Source: Runella sp. SP2 (GTDB taxonomy: Bacteria > Bacteroidota > Bacteroidia > Cytophagales > Spirosomataceae). Taken from it: DNA of 64,000 bases. Location of the stretch: contig NZ_CP031030.1 in NCBI RefSeq assembly GCF_003711225.1, forward strand, positions 5,941,501 to 6,005,500, read 5' to 3'. Made by a program: the position numbers and the translations under genes. Positions within the stretch are counted from its first letter, which is position 1. Every line of letters begins with the position of its first letter. The notes beneath the pieces are model-generated. The model was not told the DNA's origin and ran no database searches. It saw only the letters and a program-made list of their open reading frames with translations. Positions 43,379 to 51,065 of this stretch are shown here, in pieces.

Positions 43379-44431
43379 ATGAAAACTTTATTCCTCGTCG
43401 TAATTACAAGCTGTTTTGTTCTAGGAAACGCACTTGCACAAAAGACACCTTCACCGTCAAATAACAAACAAGGTTCGAGTAGTAGTACTCAAAATAATGG
43501 AGATAAACTTCCTCCTGTGCAGCAAACTGGTAACACTTCTAGTTGGGGCGGCAGCAACAATGGAGGAAGTAAACCCTCGTCAAATTCAAGCAGTACAACC
43601 AGCAGCAATAGCGGCAGTTGGAGCAATAACAATTCGGGTTGGGGCAATAACAACGACGGAGGAGGTAAATCCTCGTCAAATTCAAGCAGTACAACCAGCA
43701 GCAATAGCGGCAGTTGGAGCAATAACAATTCGGGTTGGGGCAATAACAACGACGGAGGAGGTAAATCCTCGTCAAATTCAAGCAGTACAACCAGCAACAG
43801 TAGCGGCAGTTGGAGCAATAACAATTCGGGTTGGGGCAATAACAATAAGGAATCGGAGAACTCTTCAATGGGAAATGAAGAAAGTAATTCAAAGAGAGGG
43901 AATAATAATAGAACTAATTCCAACAGTGCTAACACTATATTTCATTGGAACGTACCACAAGGTTTCCTAAACAATCGGAATTGTCAATTATCATGGTCTT
44001 GTTATGGTTCACTTTTAAGTTCAGTTCGTAACAATCGCACAATTACAGAAAGGGAATTTGTCGAGCGTTTAGCAGGAGCTTATCCAATTTCTTTTGCTCG
44101 AAGAATGCCTCTGCATTATAATTCAATAAGTACAATGGCTCAACTATCAGGTTTTCAGTTCAGATACATCGAAAATATTCAGACGACAGAAGCTTTTAAT
44201 AGCCTACTAACGATTGCTCGTGGTACATCAAATCCAATTCTACTGCTAACAATCCCACCTAATCCAGATGTATCTCAAACAGCTATGATGATTTTTGGTA
44301 TTGCGGGAAGTGGGACAATTAATGATACGCTCTTTAGTGTGTTTGTCAACAATGAGTTTACGAGAGCCCCTGGTTTTTTCCAAGAAATAACATCAGGGAT
44401 AGGGCCAAATCCTGTTGTTATTCTTTACTAG
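43379..44431 (+). CDS. Secreted Ser/Asn/Gly/Trp repeat protein with possible papain-like domain
   Basis: 350 residues from ATG 43379 (signal peptide MKTLFLVVITSCFVLGNALA); an in-frame ATG at 43307 lies inside the previous gene. Residues about 21-180 are low-complexity, with three near-identical 32-residue repeats containing SGSWSNNNSGWGNNN. The C-terminal domain (about 185-350) begins NTIFHWNVPQGF and has NCQLSWSCYGSLLSSV (C202, C208) and VSQTAMMIFGIAGSG. The placement resembles the Cys and His strands of papain-like peptidases, but the usual His before the hydrophobic strand is a Thr, so it may be inactive or the match may be chance. It starts 25 nt after the cytolysin-like gene. Confidence 0.65.
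   Translation: MKTLFLVVITSCFVLGNALAQKTPSPSNNKQGSSSSTQNNGDKLPPVQQTGNTSSWGGSNNGGSKPSSNSSSTTSSNSGSWSNNNSGWGNNNDGGGKSSSNSSSTTSSNSGSWSNNNSGWGNNNDGGGKSSSNSSSTTSNSSGSWSNNNSGWGNNNKESENSSMGNEESNSKRGNNNRTNSNSANTIFHWNVPQGFLNNRNCQLSWSCYGSLLSSVRNNRTITEREFVERLAGAYPISFARRMPLHYNSISTMAQLSGFQFRYIENIQTTEAFNSLLTIARGTSNPILLLTIPPNPDVSQTAMMIFGIAGSGTINDTLFSVFVNNEFTRAPGFFQEITSGIGPNPVVILY
43563..43850 (+). repeat. Coding minisatellite, 3 x 96 bp
   Basis: Three tandem 96-bp units, in frame, encode 32 residues each. Copies differ at only a few bases (for example GTAAAC versus GTAAAT, AGCAGCAAT versus AGCAACAGT), so the duplication is recent. Copy number could change by slippage without a frameshift. Confidence 0.9.
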
Positions 44432-44468
44432 GCCAGAATACAGCATTGGTAAATAATCCACCACTCAC

Positions 44469-45401
44469 ATGAAAAACTATTCATCCATTTTTACGCTCGC
44501 TTTCTGGGGTTGGTGCGTGGCACTTACTTCGGCCGTTGGACAAGTAACCACTTTGCCAAATTCTATCGGAATTGGCCCAAGTACCAACCCCGCCATTCCG
44601 CTGCACATCAACAAATCGGGCGAAGTTATGCGCATTGACGGGGCTTCTAATCCTTTTGCAGCCTATTACAACAATGGCCTTCTGAAAGGGTACGTACAAA
44701 CCACCCCGACCACGCTTACCATAGGAACGTCTAATACTACCTCCGACTTGGAATTTCGTACCAATACCCTTTCGCGGATGCTTATCAGCGGCAGTACTGG
44801 CGACATTACGATGAGTAGTAGGCTCAATGCAGGTTCGGGACTTCGCCTCACGGGGCCGTTGGTGGTGTCGGGGTCGTCGGGAGCGGTCGGCCAAGTGTTG
44901 ATGACGTTAGGAAATACCTCGCCGATGTGGGTTGATGTTGTTCAAAACCCTCAAGTGGGCTTTGAAGCTACCTATTCGTCGTCGATTACCCTTGCTCATA
45001 ATACAGAAAACGTACTTTCGGGTTTTACTGAAAACTGGGACGATGGGTCTATGTTGAATCCTTTGGCGGGAGAAATAACCATACCGTCCTCGGGATTGTA
45101 TCGTTTTGAATGCAAACTGTCATTAGGTCGGGTGGGAAACAACCCTGCCATCGAACAAGGCAAACTCCGTTTTGCTCTCTATCAAAACGGGACGCTCATT
45201 CGCCAAATGCACTTTGATTACAAAATCAATGGACTAGGATTGGCAGTGGCACATCAGAATTTTGTAGAGTCGGTAAAGTTAAGCCAAGGGGATAGAATCG
45301 TCTTTAGCATTGTACAAACCAACGAAAGCACTACGCCAATTCTTTTGTACGTAAATGGTACGGGCGGAGATACTCAATTTAGGGGCTATAAAATATATTA
45401 A
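44469..45401 (+). CDS. Secreted fibre-like protein with C1q-like C-terminal domain
   Basis: 310 residues with signal peptide (to SAVGQ). The N-terminal part (about 28-150: NSIGIGPSTNPAIPLHINKSGEVMRI ... LEFRTNTLSRMLISGSTGDI) reads like the shaft of phage-tail or trimeric fibres. The C-terminal part (about 164-310: FEATYSSSITL ... GEITIPSSGLYRFECKLSLG ... LRFALYQNGTLIRQ ... VKLSQGDRIVFSIVQ ... GYKIY) has the strand order of C1q/TNF-like jelly rolls, which trimerise and bind ligands. It lies 37 nt after the repeat protein and 3 nt before the LytTR gene. Confidence 0.75.
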   Translation: MKNYSSIFTLAFWGWCVALTSAVGQVTTLPNSIGIGPSTNPAIPLHINKSGEVMRIDGASNPFAAYYNNGLLKGYVQTTPTTLTIGTSNTTSDLEFRTNTLSRMLISGSTGDITMSSRLNAGSGLRLTGPLVVSGSSGAVGQVLMTLGNTSPMWVDVVQNPQVGFEATYSSSITLAHNTENVLSGFTENWDDGSMLNPLAGEITIPSSGLYRFECKLSLGRVGNNPAIEQGKLRFALYQNGTLIRQMHFDYKINGLGLAVAHQNFVESVKLSQGDRIVFSIVQTNESTTPILLYVNGTGGDTQFRGYKIY

Positions 45402-45404
45402 ACC

Positions 45405-45743
45405 ATGTCTCTGTTTCCACTCACCGACCGCACCCAATTGTTGCTGGAAGACATCCTGTACTTTGAGGGTGAAGGCAATTATACCTTTGTCTATTACCGA
45501 AATCGGCCTGCTGTGTTGCTTTCTAAAAGCATTGGTTTCTTAATGGAGCGCCTACCCGAAGGGATGTTTATACGCATCAGCCGCAAATACGCTATTCACA
45601 AAAATGCCGCCAATAGCTTGCAATTCGAGCAAGGAGAACGAGAAGTAACGTTTTTTGAGAGTATCACTTTGACGGTTTCTCGGCGACGGTGGCGTGAGTT
45701 TAAAAAAACGGTGGGTACCAAACCCATTCGTCTCAGAAAATAG
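45405..45743 (+). CDS. Stand-alone LytTR-domain DNA-binding protein
   Basis: 112 residues consisting of one LytTR domain (RTQLLLEDILYFEGEGNYTFVYYRNRPAVLLSKSIGFLMERLPEGMFIRISRKYAIHKNAA) with a basic tail and no receiver domain. It follows the C1q-like gene by 3 nt, so it is produced with the secreted proteins. It could act as an autoregulator or compete with the LytTR response regulator at 36.6 kb for the same direct-repeat sites. Confidence 0.85.
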   Translation: MSLFPLTDRTQLLLEDILYFEGEGNYTFVYYRNRPAVLLSKSIGFLMERLPEGMFIRISRKYAIHKNAANSLQFEQGEREVTFFESITLTVSRRRWREFKKTVGTKPIRLRK

Positions 45744-45756
45744 CCGTAAAAATGAA

Positions 45757-45791
45757 AAAGCCATTCTCTCCGTAGTGGAAAGAATGGCTTT
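45757..45791. terminator. Convergent terminator between LytTR gene and cysN
   Basis: AAAGCCATTCT (45757-45767) pairs perfectly with AGAATGGCTTT (45781-45791). On the minus strand a TTTTTC run follows, so it ends the cys operon; the plus-strand tail is weaker. Confidence 0.8.
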
Positions 45792-45808
45792 GTATAAAAT
45801 AGAACTTC

Positions 45809-47056
45809 TTATGCTTCTACCATGCAAGCCCCTACGGTTACGTTAGAGGTTTCGTCAATCAAAATAGCCGCTCCGTTGGCACGGTTGGTTTGATAGGCGT
45901 CGTAAGCGATAGGCTTGGCTGTGCGGAGAACAATTTTAGCTACATCGTTGAGCTTGAGGCTTTCGATGTCTTCCAATTGGTCGTAATTGCTAATATCCAC
46001 GCGGTATTCGATGCCTTTTACCGAACAACGAACCCGAGTCGTACCGTGTTGAAGGGTGTATTTATTGCCAACTTTTAGTTCTTTGCGGTCGTCCATCCAA
46101 CAAATCGTTGCTTCTACGTCTTGACTAAGGACGGGTGAGTTGCCTGTGCCACTGATTAAGTCTCCACGGCTAATGTCAACGTCGGTTTCGAGTAATATTG
46201 TCGCTGATTGAGGCGCCGAAACTTCCTCTACTTCTTGACCATATACTTCAATTTTAGCGATTTTCGACGTTTGTTCAGACGGGAAAACCGTAATGGTATC
46301 GCCTTTGCGGAATACGCCACTCTGTACACGTCCTGCATAGCCACGGTAATCGTGTAGTTCCTCGGTTTGAGGACGAATAACGTACTGTACCGAGAAACGA
46401 GCGTCGTTGAGGTTCAAGTCGTGCTGTACATCTACATTTTCCAAGAAATGAAGCATGGTTTCGCCCGTGTACCAAGGCATGGCCTCCGACTTATCCACAA
46501 TGTTATCCCCTGCCAAGGCACTCACAGGGATGATTTTGAGGTCTTTGATGGCCAATTTGTCGGCGAGTTTTTGGTATTCTTGCGCAATTTGCAAGAACGT
46601 ATCTTCCGAATACCCCACCAAATCCATTTTATTGACAGCCACCACAATATGCGGAATGCCCAACATCGACGCAATCAGCGAGTGACGGCGAGTTTGTTCA
46701 ACGACTCCTTGGCGGGCATCAATCAAAATAATGGCCAAGTCAGCATTGGAAGCACCCGTCACCATGTTGCGGGTATATTGAATATGCCCTGGGGCATCAA
46801 TACTGATAAACTTACGGTTAGGTGTTTGAAAGTACTTGTAGGCGACGTCGATGGTAATGCCTTGTTCGCGTTCTGAGCGCAAGCCGTCGGTCAGCAGCGC
46901 AAGGTCGATTTCGCCATCTCCGCGTGTTTTGCTGGCTTTTTCCACGGCTTCCATTTGGTCAGCCAAAATGCTTTTTGTATCGTAAAGCAAGCGTCCGATG
47001 AGGGTACTTTTCCCGTCATCAACACTACCTGCGGTTATAAATCTTAGAATGTCCAT
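45809..47056 (-). CDS. cysN: Sulfate adenylyltransferase large subunit
   Basis: 415 residues, a translation-factor-like GTPase. The P-loop is GSVDDGKSTLIGRL (about 10-23), with DAPGHIQYTRNM (G3) and NKMDL (G4). The length is that of CysN without a fused APS kinase domain. With CysD it uses GTP hydrolysis to drive sulfate plus ATP to adenosine phosphosulfate. It is the last gene of the metZ-like/cysH/cysD/cysN run, 163 nt after cysD, with a REP-like hairpin and a second inverted repeat in the gap. Confidence 0.93.
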   Translation of the reverse strand: MDILRFITAGSVDDGKSTLIGRLLYDTKSILADQMEAVEKASKTRGDGEIDLALLTDGLRSEREQGITIDVAYKYFQTPNRKFISIDAPGHIQYTRNMVTGASNADLAIILIDARQGVVEQTRRHSLIASMLGIPHIVVAVNKMDLVGYSEDTFLQIAQEYQKLADKLAIKDLKIIPVSALAGDNIVDKSEAMPWYTGETMLHFLENVDVQHDLNLNDARFSVQYVIRPQTEELHDYRGYAGRVQSGVFRKGDTITVFPSEQTSKIAKIEVYGQEVEEVSAPQSATILLETDVDISRGDLISGTGNSPVLSQDVEATICWMDDRKELKVGNKYTLQHGTTRVRCSVKGIEYRVDISNYDQLEDIESLKLNDVAKIVLRTAKPIAYDAYQTNRANGAAILIDETSNVTVGACMVEA

Positions 47057-47115
47057 AAGCCCCTAAATCCCCAATGGGGACTTTTTTTATTGGTTTTAAT
47101 ACTAATCTGTGCTGA

Positions 47116-47131
47116 GGGTTGCTCACAACCC
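47116..47131. repeat. REP-like hairpin copy 4
   Basis: GGGTTG-CTCA-CAACCC with the flank TGTGCTGA on the left, in the cysD-cysN gap. Confidence 0.8.
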
Positions 47132-47159
47132 GAATATCGAGTACAAAGTGTCGAGGTGA

Positions 47160-47220
47160 GAGTGCAGAGTGTCGAATAAGTTTTTTCATTCGACATTCTG
47201 CACTCAAAAATTCGACATTC
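47160..47220. repeat. Imperfect 18-bp inverted repeat with GTCGAAT core
   Basis: GAGTGCAGAGTGTCGAAT (47160-47177) pairs with ATTCGACATTCTGCACTC (47188-47205) with one mismatch, and a third half-copy TTCGACATTC follows at 47211-47220. Closely similar sequence occurs at 60057-60089. It lies between cysD and cysN and may weaken or protect the transcript end. Confidence 0.7.
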
Positions 47221-48152
47221 TAAAAATATCCTCCCTTTTTGCGGTCTTCCATGGCCGCTTCGGTCTGCTGGTCGTCGATACGTGTTTCGCCGCGTTCGCT
47301 GATGCGCGTCGCCTTGATTTCGGCCACTACTTGTTCAATGGTACTGGCTTCTGATTCAACGGCAGCCGTACAAGTCATGTCGCCTACGGTACGGAAACGG
47401 ACGGTTTTGGTAACAATCACGTCGGAGTCGTCTTTATAGATAAAATCGGCGTTGGCGAGCAAGTTTCCGTCGCGCAAAATCATTTCGCGTTGGTGCGAGA
47501 AATAGATGCTTGGAAGCGGAATTTTTTCGCGCTCAATGTACGCCCACACGTCCAATTCGGTCCAGTTAGAGATAGGGAAACAACGGACGTTTTCGCCTTT
47601 GCTAATTTTTCCGTTGAACAAATTCCAAAGTTCAGGACGTTGGCGTTTAGGATCCCACTGACCAAACTCATCGCGGAAGGAGAAAATGCGCTCTTTGGCG
47701 CGGGCTTTTTCCTCGTCGCGGCGAGCACCCCCGATACAAGCGTCGAACTCAAATTCTTCGATGGTATCGAGCAACGTAAAGGTCTGTAGCCAGTTGCGGC
47801 TGGCATTTTTACCAGTTGGTTCTTTTAAGCCTTTGGCTTTGATGGTATCTTCTACTTGGCGAACAATCAATTTAGCTCCCACTTCATTGGCCATCCAATC
47901 GCGGTATTGAGTTGCTTCGGGGAAGTTGTGGCCTGTATCGATGTGAACCAAGGGGAAAGGAATTTTGCCTGGCGCAAACGCTTTTTGGGCAAGGCGAACC
48001 AGCGTAATCGAATCTTTCCCGCCCGAAAACAACAATGCTGGACGCTCAAATTGACCCGCTACTTCACGCATGATGTAGATGGCTTCCGATTCGAGTTGGT
48101 CTAGGTAATCCTGACGTTGGGCGTCGGAGGATAAACTTTGAATATTTGACAT
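47220..48152 (-). CDS. cysD: Sulfate adenylyltransferase small subunit
   Basis: 310 residues from ATG 48152 (MSNIQSLSSDAQRQDYLDQL), in agreement with the family's usual length near 300; the longer frame to 48308 adds 52 residues without family likeness. The PP-loop ATP pyrophosphatase motif is LLFSGGKDSITLVRL (about 42-56), with VHIDTGHNFPEA and GARRDEEKARAKERIFSFRDEFGQWDPK typical of CysD. It forms the catalytic half of ATP sulfurylase with CysN. Confidence 0.93.
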   Translation of the reverse strand: MSNIQSLSSDAQRQDYLDQLESEAIYIMREVAGQFERPALLFSGGKDSITLVRLAQKAFAPGKIPFPLVHIDTGHNFPEATQYRDWMANEVGAKLIVRQVEDTIKAKGLKEPTGKNASRNWLQTFTLLDTIEEFEFDACIGGARRDEEKARAKERIFSFRDEFGQWDPKRQRPELWNLFNGKISKGENVRCFPISNWTELDVWAYIEREKIPLPSIYFSHQREMILRDGNLLANADFIYKDDSDVIVTKTVRFRTVGDMTCTAAVESEASTIEQVVAEIKATRISERGETRIDDQQTEAAMEDRKKGGYF

Positions 48153-48204
48153 GATGTATCGTGTCTGAATTGGATAATTTACGTTTAAATCGACGAGTGT
48201 TTGG

Positions 48205-48918
48205 CTATCTGGCGTGCAACCCGCACTCTTTTTTACTTTCGTCTTCCCACCACCAACGACCTGCGCGGAAGTCTTCTCCTTCGAGAATGGCGCGGGTACA
48301 AGGGGCACAGCCGATGCTCACAAACCCTTTGTCGTGCAGCGGGTTATACGGAACATTGTGGGCTTTGACGTATTGCTTTACCTCGTCAAAACTCCAAGCG
48401 AGCAAAGGATTGTATTTGAACAACTCATGTCCTCCGTCCCACTCAATGGCTTGCATTCCTGTACGGTTGTTCGACTGCTCCGCACGGATACCTGTTACCC
48501 ATACTTTTACACCTTTGAGCGCACGATTAAGGGGCTCAACTTTACGAATAAAACAACACTCTTTGCGGTTTTCGATGGATTCATAAAAGCTAAGTGGGCC
48601 TTTTTCGGTCAATAATTTCTCAACGCCTGCGCTTTGGGGGAAATATACCTCCAGCTTCGTGTCGTAGCGATTGTTGGTTTTTTGCAGTGTCGTGTAGCTT
48701 TCTGGAAACATCCGCCCCGTATCAAGGGTAAAAATGCGAATGTCGATGCCGTTGGCCAAAATCATGTCCGTAATGACTTGGTCTTCGTAGCCCAAGCTAC
48801 TCGAAAACGCCACTTGTCCAGGAAAAAGCTCCGACAAAAGGCGAAGAGTTTCGACTTCTGTTTTACCTTCAATTTGGTGTAGCAACGATTCGGTACTATG
48901 TGTTTCGGTGGGTGTCAT
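48205..48918 (-). CDS. cysH: APS/PAPS reductase with 4Fe-4S cysteines
   Basis: 237 residues. The PP-loop-like SSSLGYEDQVITDM and DTGRMFPESY form the nucleotide site. C121/C122 and C204/C207 form the two cysteine pairs that bind a 4Fe-4S cluster, and C232 in ECGLHAR is the catalytic cysteine. Cluster-bearing members reduce APS directly, unlike the E. coli PAPS enzyme. No cysC (APS kinase) is visible here, which fits. It yields sulfite; the sulfite reductase genes are not in this window. It begins 8 nt after the upstream PLP-enzyme gene. Confidence 0.9.
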   Translation of the reverse strand: MTPTETHSTESLLHQIEGKTEVETLRLLSELFPGQVAFSSSLGYEDQVITDMILANGIDIRIFTLDTGRMFPESYTTLQKTNNRYDTKLEVYFPQSAGVEKLLTEKGPLSFYESIENRKECCFIRKVEPLNRALKGVKVWVTGIRAEQSNNRTGMQAIEWDGGHELFKYNPLLAWSFDEVKQYVKAHNVPYNPLHDKGFVSIGCAPCTRAILEGEDFRAGRWWWEDESKKECGLHAR

Positions 48919-48926
48919 GGTAATAA

Positions 48927-50117
48927 CTATATTTTTTCAGCGAGTACTTCTGCACTTACTATGGCTGCTTGTGAAAAGTCTTCAATCAAATCTTCTATAG
49001 ACTCCAACCCAACTGAAATGCGAATCAAGCCTTCCGTAATTCCCAAGGCTGCTTTTTCATCGGGTTTCAATTTAGAGTGAGTAGTCGTGAACGGATTGGT
49101 AATGATGGTACGAGTATCTCCTAAGTTTGACGACAAAGTCGGAATTTGGAGGGCTTTCATAAAAGCACTTACTCGTTCAAAACCACCTTCTAATTCTATC
49201 GTGACAATGGCGCCACCTGCGTTCATTTGCGCTTTGGCAAGCTCGTATTGGGCATGACTTGGTAAAAACGGATAGTTAACCTTTTTCACTTCGGGTAATG
49301 CCTCCAACGCTTCGGCCAATTGCAATGCGTTTTGGCTGTGTTTTTCCATACGCAATTCTAGCGTTTCGAGGCTTTTGCTCAATGTCCACGCATTAAACGG
49401 CGACATCGACGGCCCCGTGTGGCGGCAGAAGAAACGGATAGGAGCGATGTATTCGGCTTTCCCAACCACTACCCCACCCAATACACGGCCTTGCCCATCC
49501 ATGAATTTGGTAGCTGAGTGAACCACTAAATCGGCGCCAAAATCAATCGGTGTTTGGATGATAGGCGTAGCAAAACAGTTGTCAACGTTGAATATCAAAT
49601 TGTGTTTTTTGCACAAACGGCCAATCATCGCCAAGTCCACCAATTCCAATCCAGGGTTGGAAGGGGTTTCTAGGTAAACCATGCGGCTGTTGGGCTGTAC
49701 GGCTGCTTCCCACTGTTCTTCGGTAGCGTCGGCGTCCAAATAGGTATAGGTAATACCCCATTTGGCAAAAATTTGGGTAATAATTTGGTGCGCCGACCCA
49801 AACAAGGCACGGCAAGCAATGATATGGTCGCCAGACTTGAGAATACCCGCCATACTTGCGAAAACGGCTGCCATACCTGTAGCGGTGGCGAGGCCATCTT
49901 CCGCTCCTTCGAGCATACACACTTTGTCCACAAATTCTTGAACGCTAGGGTTAGAGAAGCGGCTGTAGATATTGCCTTCTTCTGTTTCGTCAAACAATGC
50001 CTTACCTTGTTCTGCCGACTCAAATGAAAAACTTGAGGTAAGAAATAGGGGCGTTGAATGTTCGCGGTACTGCGTTTTTTTCGTTTGCGTACGAATCGCT
50101 TTCGTCTGACGTTTCAT
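48927..50117 (-). CDS. O-succinyl/acetylhomoserine sulfhydrylase-like PLP enzyme
   Basis: 396 residues of the Cys/Met metabolism PLP family. Lys204 in HSATKFMDGQGRVLGG binds PLP, NVDNCFATP is the preceding Asp motif, YSRFSNPSV near 51 is the partner-subunit phosphate site, and SLGDTRTIITNPFTTTHS is C-terminal. The close match to MetZ-type enzymes and the placement before cysH/cysD/cysN suggest that it uses sulfide to make homocysteine from an activated homoserine. Cystathionine gamma-synthase activity cannot be excluded. Confidence 0.87.
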   Translation of the reverse strand: MKRQTKAIRTQTKKTQYREHSTPLFLTSSFSFESAEQGKALFDETEEGNIYSRFSNPSVQEFVDKVCMLEGAEDGLATATGMAAVFASMAGILKSGDHIIACRALFGSAHQIITQIFAKWGITYTYLDADATEEQWEAAVQPNSRMVYLETPSNPGLELVDLAMIGRLCKKHNLIFNVDNCFATPIIQTPIDFGADLVVHSATKFMDGQGRVLGGVVVGKAEYIAPIRFFCRHTGPSMSPFNAWTLSKSLETLELRMEKHSQNALQLAEALEALPEVKKVNYPFLPSHAQYELAKAQMNAGGAIVTIELEGGFERVSAFMKALQIPTLSSNLGDTRTIITNPFTTTHSKLKPDEKAALGITEGLIRISVGLESIEDLIEDFSQAAIVSAEVLAEKI

Positions 50118-50139
50118 GATTTTCCTTAAAATTAGATCG

Positions 50140-50147
50140 CAAAATTA
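50140..50147 (-). promoter_or_regulatory. -7 box TAATTTTG of the sulfur operon
   Basis: Exact TAnnTTTG match on the minus strand, 22 nt before the start codon at 50117, in the 39-nt gap after the TauE/SafE gene. A -33 TTTG is not evident. Confidence 0.5.
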
Positions 50148-50156
50148 CACATTATA

Positions 50157-51065
50157 CTATAATATCGCTTTTAAAACTACGCGTAAGCCCAAGAAAATAA
50201 CCAAACAACCTACAATGACCATCAGCGGTTTACGATTGACTTTGTTGACCAAATAAGCCCCAAGGGGTGCCGCCATGATACCGCCTATCATTAGCCCTAA
50301 CACCACTTGCCAGCTGTTGATTCCTTCAAAAAGCAAGAAAGTAATGCCACTTGCGAAGGCAACCGCAAATTCGGCGGCATTGACCGAGCCAATGGTGTAG
50401 CGAGGGTCACGTCCGCGGCCGATAAGTGTAGAGGTAACGATAGGCCCCCACCCGCCGCCGCCAACGGCGTCCATAAACCCGCCAAAAAGCGCCAATCCTC
50501 CTAAACGCTTGGTTGGCTTTTTAACGGTGGTTTTCTTCAACCCTTTGCTGACAATGATGCAGCCAAGCACAACCATGTAGGCGGAGATATACGGCTTAAT
50601 GAGGTTTCCGTCGATGACGTCTGATAATAAATAAGCGCCTGTTATTGAACCAATTACGCCAGGAATCAAAAGCGTGCGAAAGAGCTTTTTATTGATGTTT
50701 TTAAACTTAAAATGTGAAATGGCAGATGCACCCGTGGTAAACATCTCTGACAAGTGAACGCTCGTACTGCTCACAGCTGGCGGTACGCCTAAAGTAAGTA
50801 AAAAGGAAGTGGCACTAGCTCCGTAGCCCATTCCTAACGCTCCATCCACGAGCTGGGCGAAAACCCCAACCAACAGGAAAAAAGCAAAGTCAGAATTAAA
50901 TCCCGCTTTAAAATTCTCGAAAGAAAATTCAGACCCGTGTTTAATGAGGAGATACCCGAGGGTGAGGGTAAGCAATGTGACAGGAATCCCAATCCACATC
51001 CACCTTTCGGAGTCGGGTTGGTTTTTTTTTGCTGAAACAGGGGCCGTTTTCGTGGCTGAGTTCAT
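50157..51065 (-). CDS. TauE/SafE-family anion exporter
   Basis: 302 residues with about eight transmembrane helices. The paired motifs LVDGALGMGYGASATSFLLTLG (about 90-110) and GFMDAVGGGGWGPIVTSTLIGRG (about 195-217) are the repeated helix-loop signatures of TauE/SafE. The family moves sulfite, sulfoacetate or other organic anions. Placement just ahead of the sulfur assimilation genes suggests sulfite or sulfate handling. Its start overlaps the DUF2490 stop by 1 nt. Confidence 0.88.
   Translation of the reverse strand: MNSATKTAPVSAKKNQPDSERWMWIGIPVTLLTLTLGYLLIKHGSEFSFENFKAGFNSDFAFFLLVGVFAQLVDGALGMGYGASATSFLLTLGVPPAVSSTSVHLSEMFTTGASAISHFKFKNINKKLFRTLLIPGVIGSITGAYLLSDVIDGNLIKPYISAYMVVLGCIIVSKGLKKTTVKKPTKRLGGLALFGGFMDAVGGGGWGPIVTSTLIGRGRDPRYTIGSVNAAEFAVAFASGITFLLFEGINSWQVVLGLMIGGIMAAPLGAYLVNKVNRKPLMVIVGCLVIFLGLRVVLKAIL

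Noticed and set aside
43563..43850. Possible CRISPR-like repeat array
   Set aside because: Repeats are contiguous without spacers and in frame with a secreted protein: a coding minisatellite.
43489..43935. Long antisense open frames (Leu/Pro- or Cys/Tyr-rich) opposite the repeat protein
   Set aside because: They arise from the 96-bp repeats read backwards. Composition is artificial, and the plus frame has the signal peptide and neighbours.
39499..45743. Prophage or phage-tail remnant
   Set aside because: The fibre-like genes have signal peptides, and no capsid, terminase, integrase or other tail genes are present.
48153..48308. 52-residue N-terminal extension of cysD
   Set aside because: No family likeness, and it would run to just short of the cysH stop region; ATG 48152 gives the normal CysD length.
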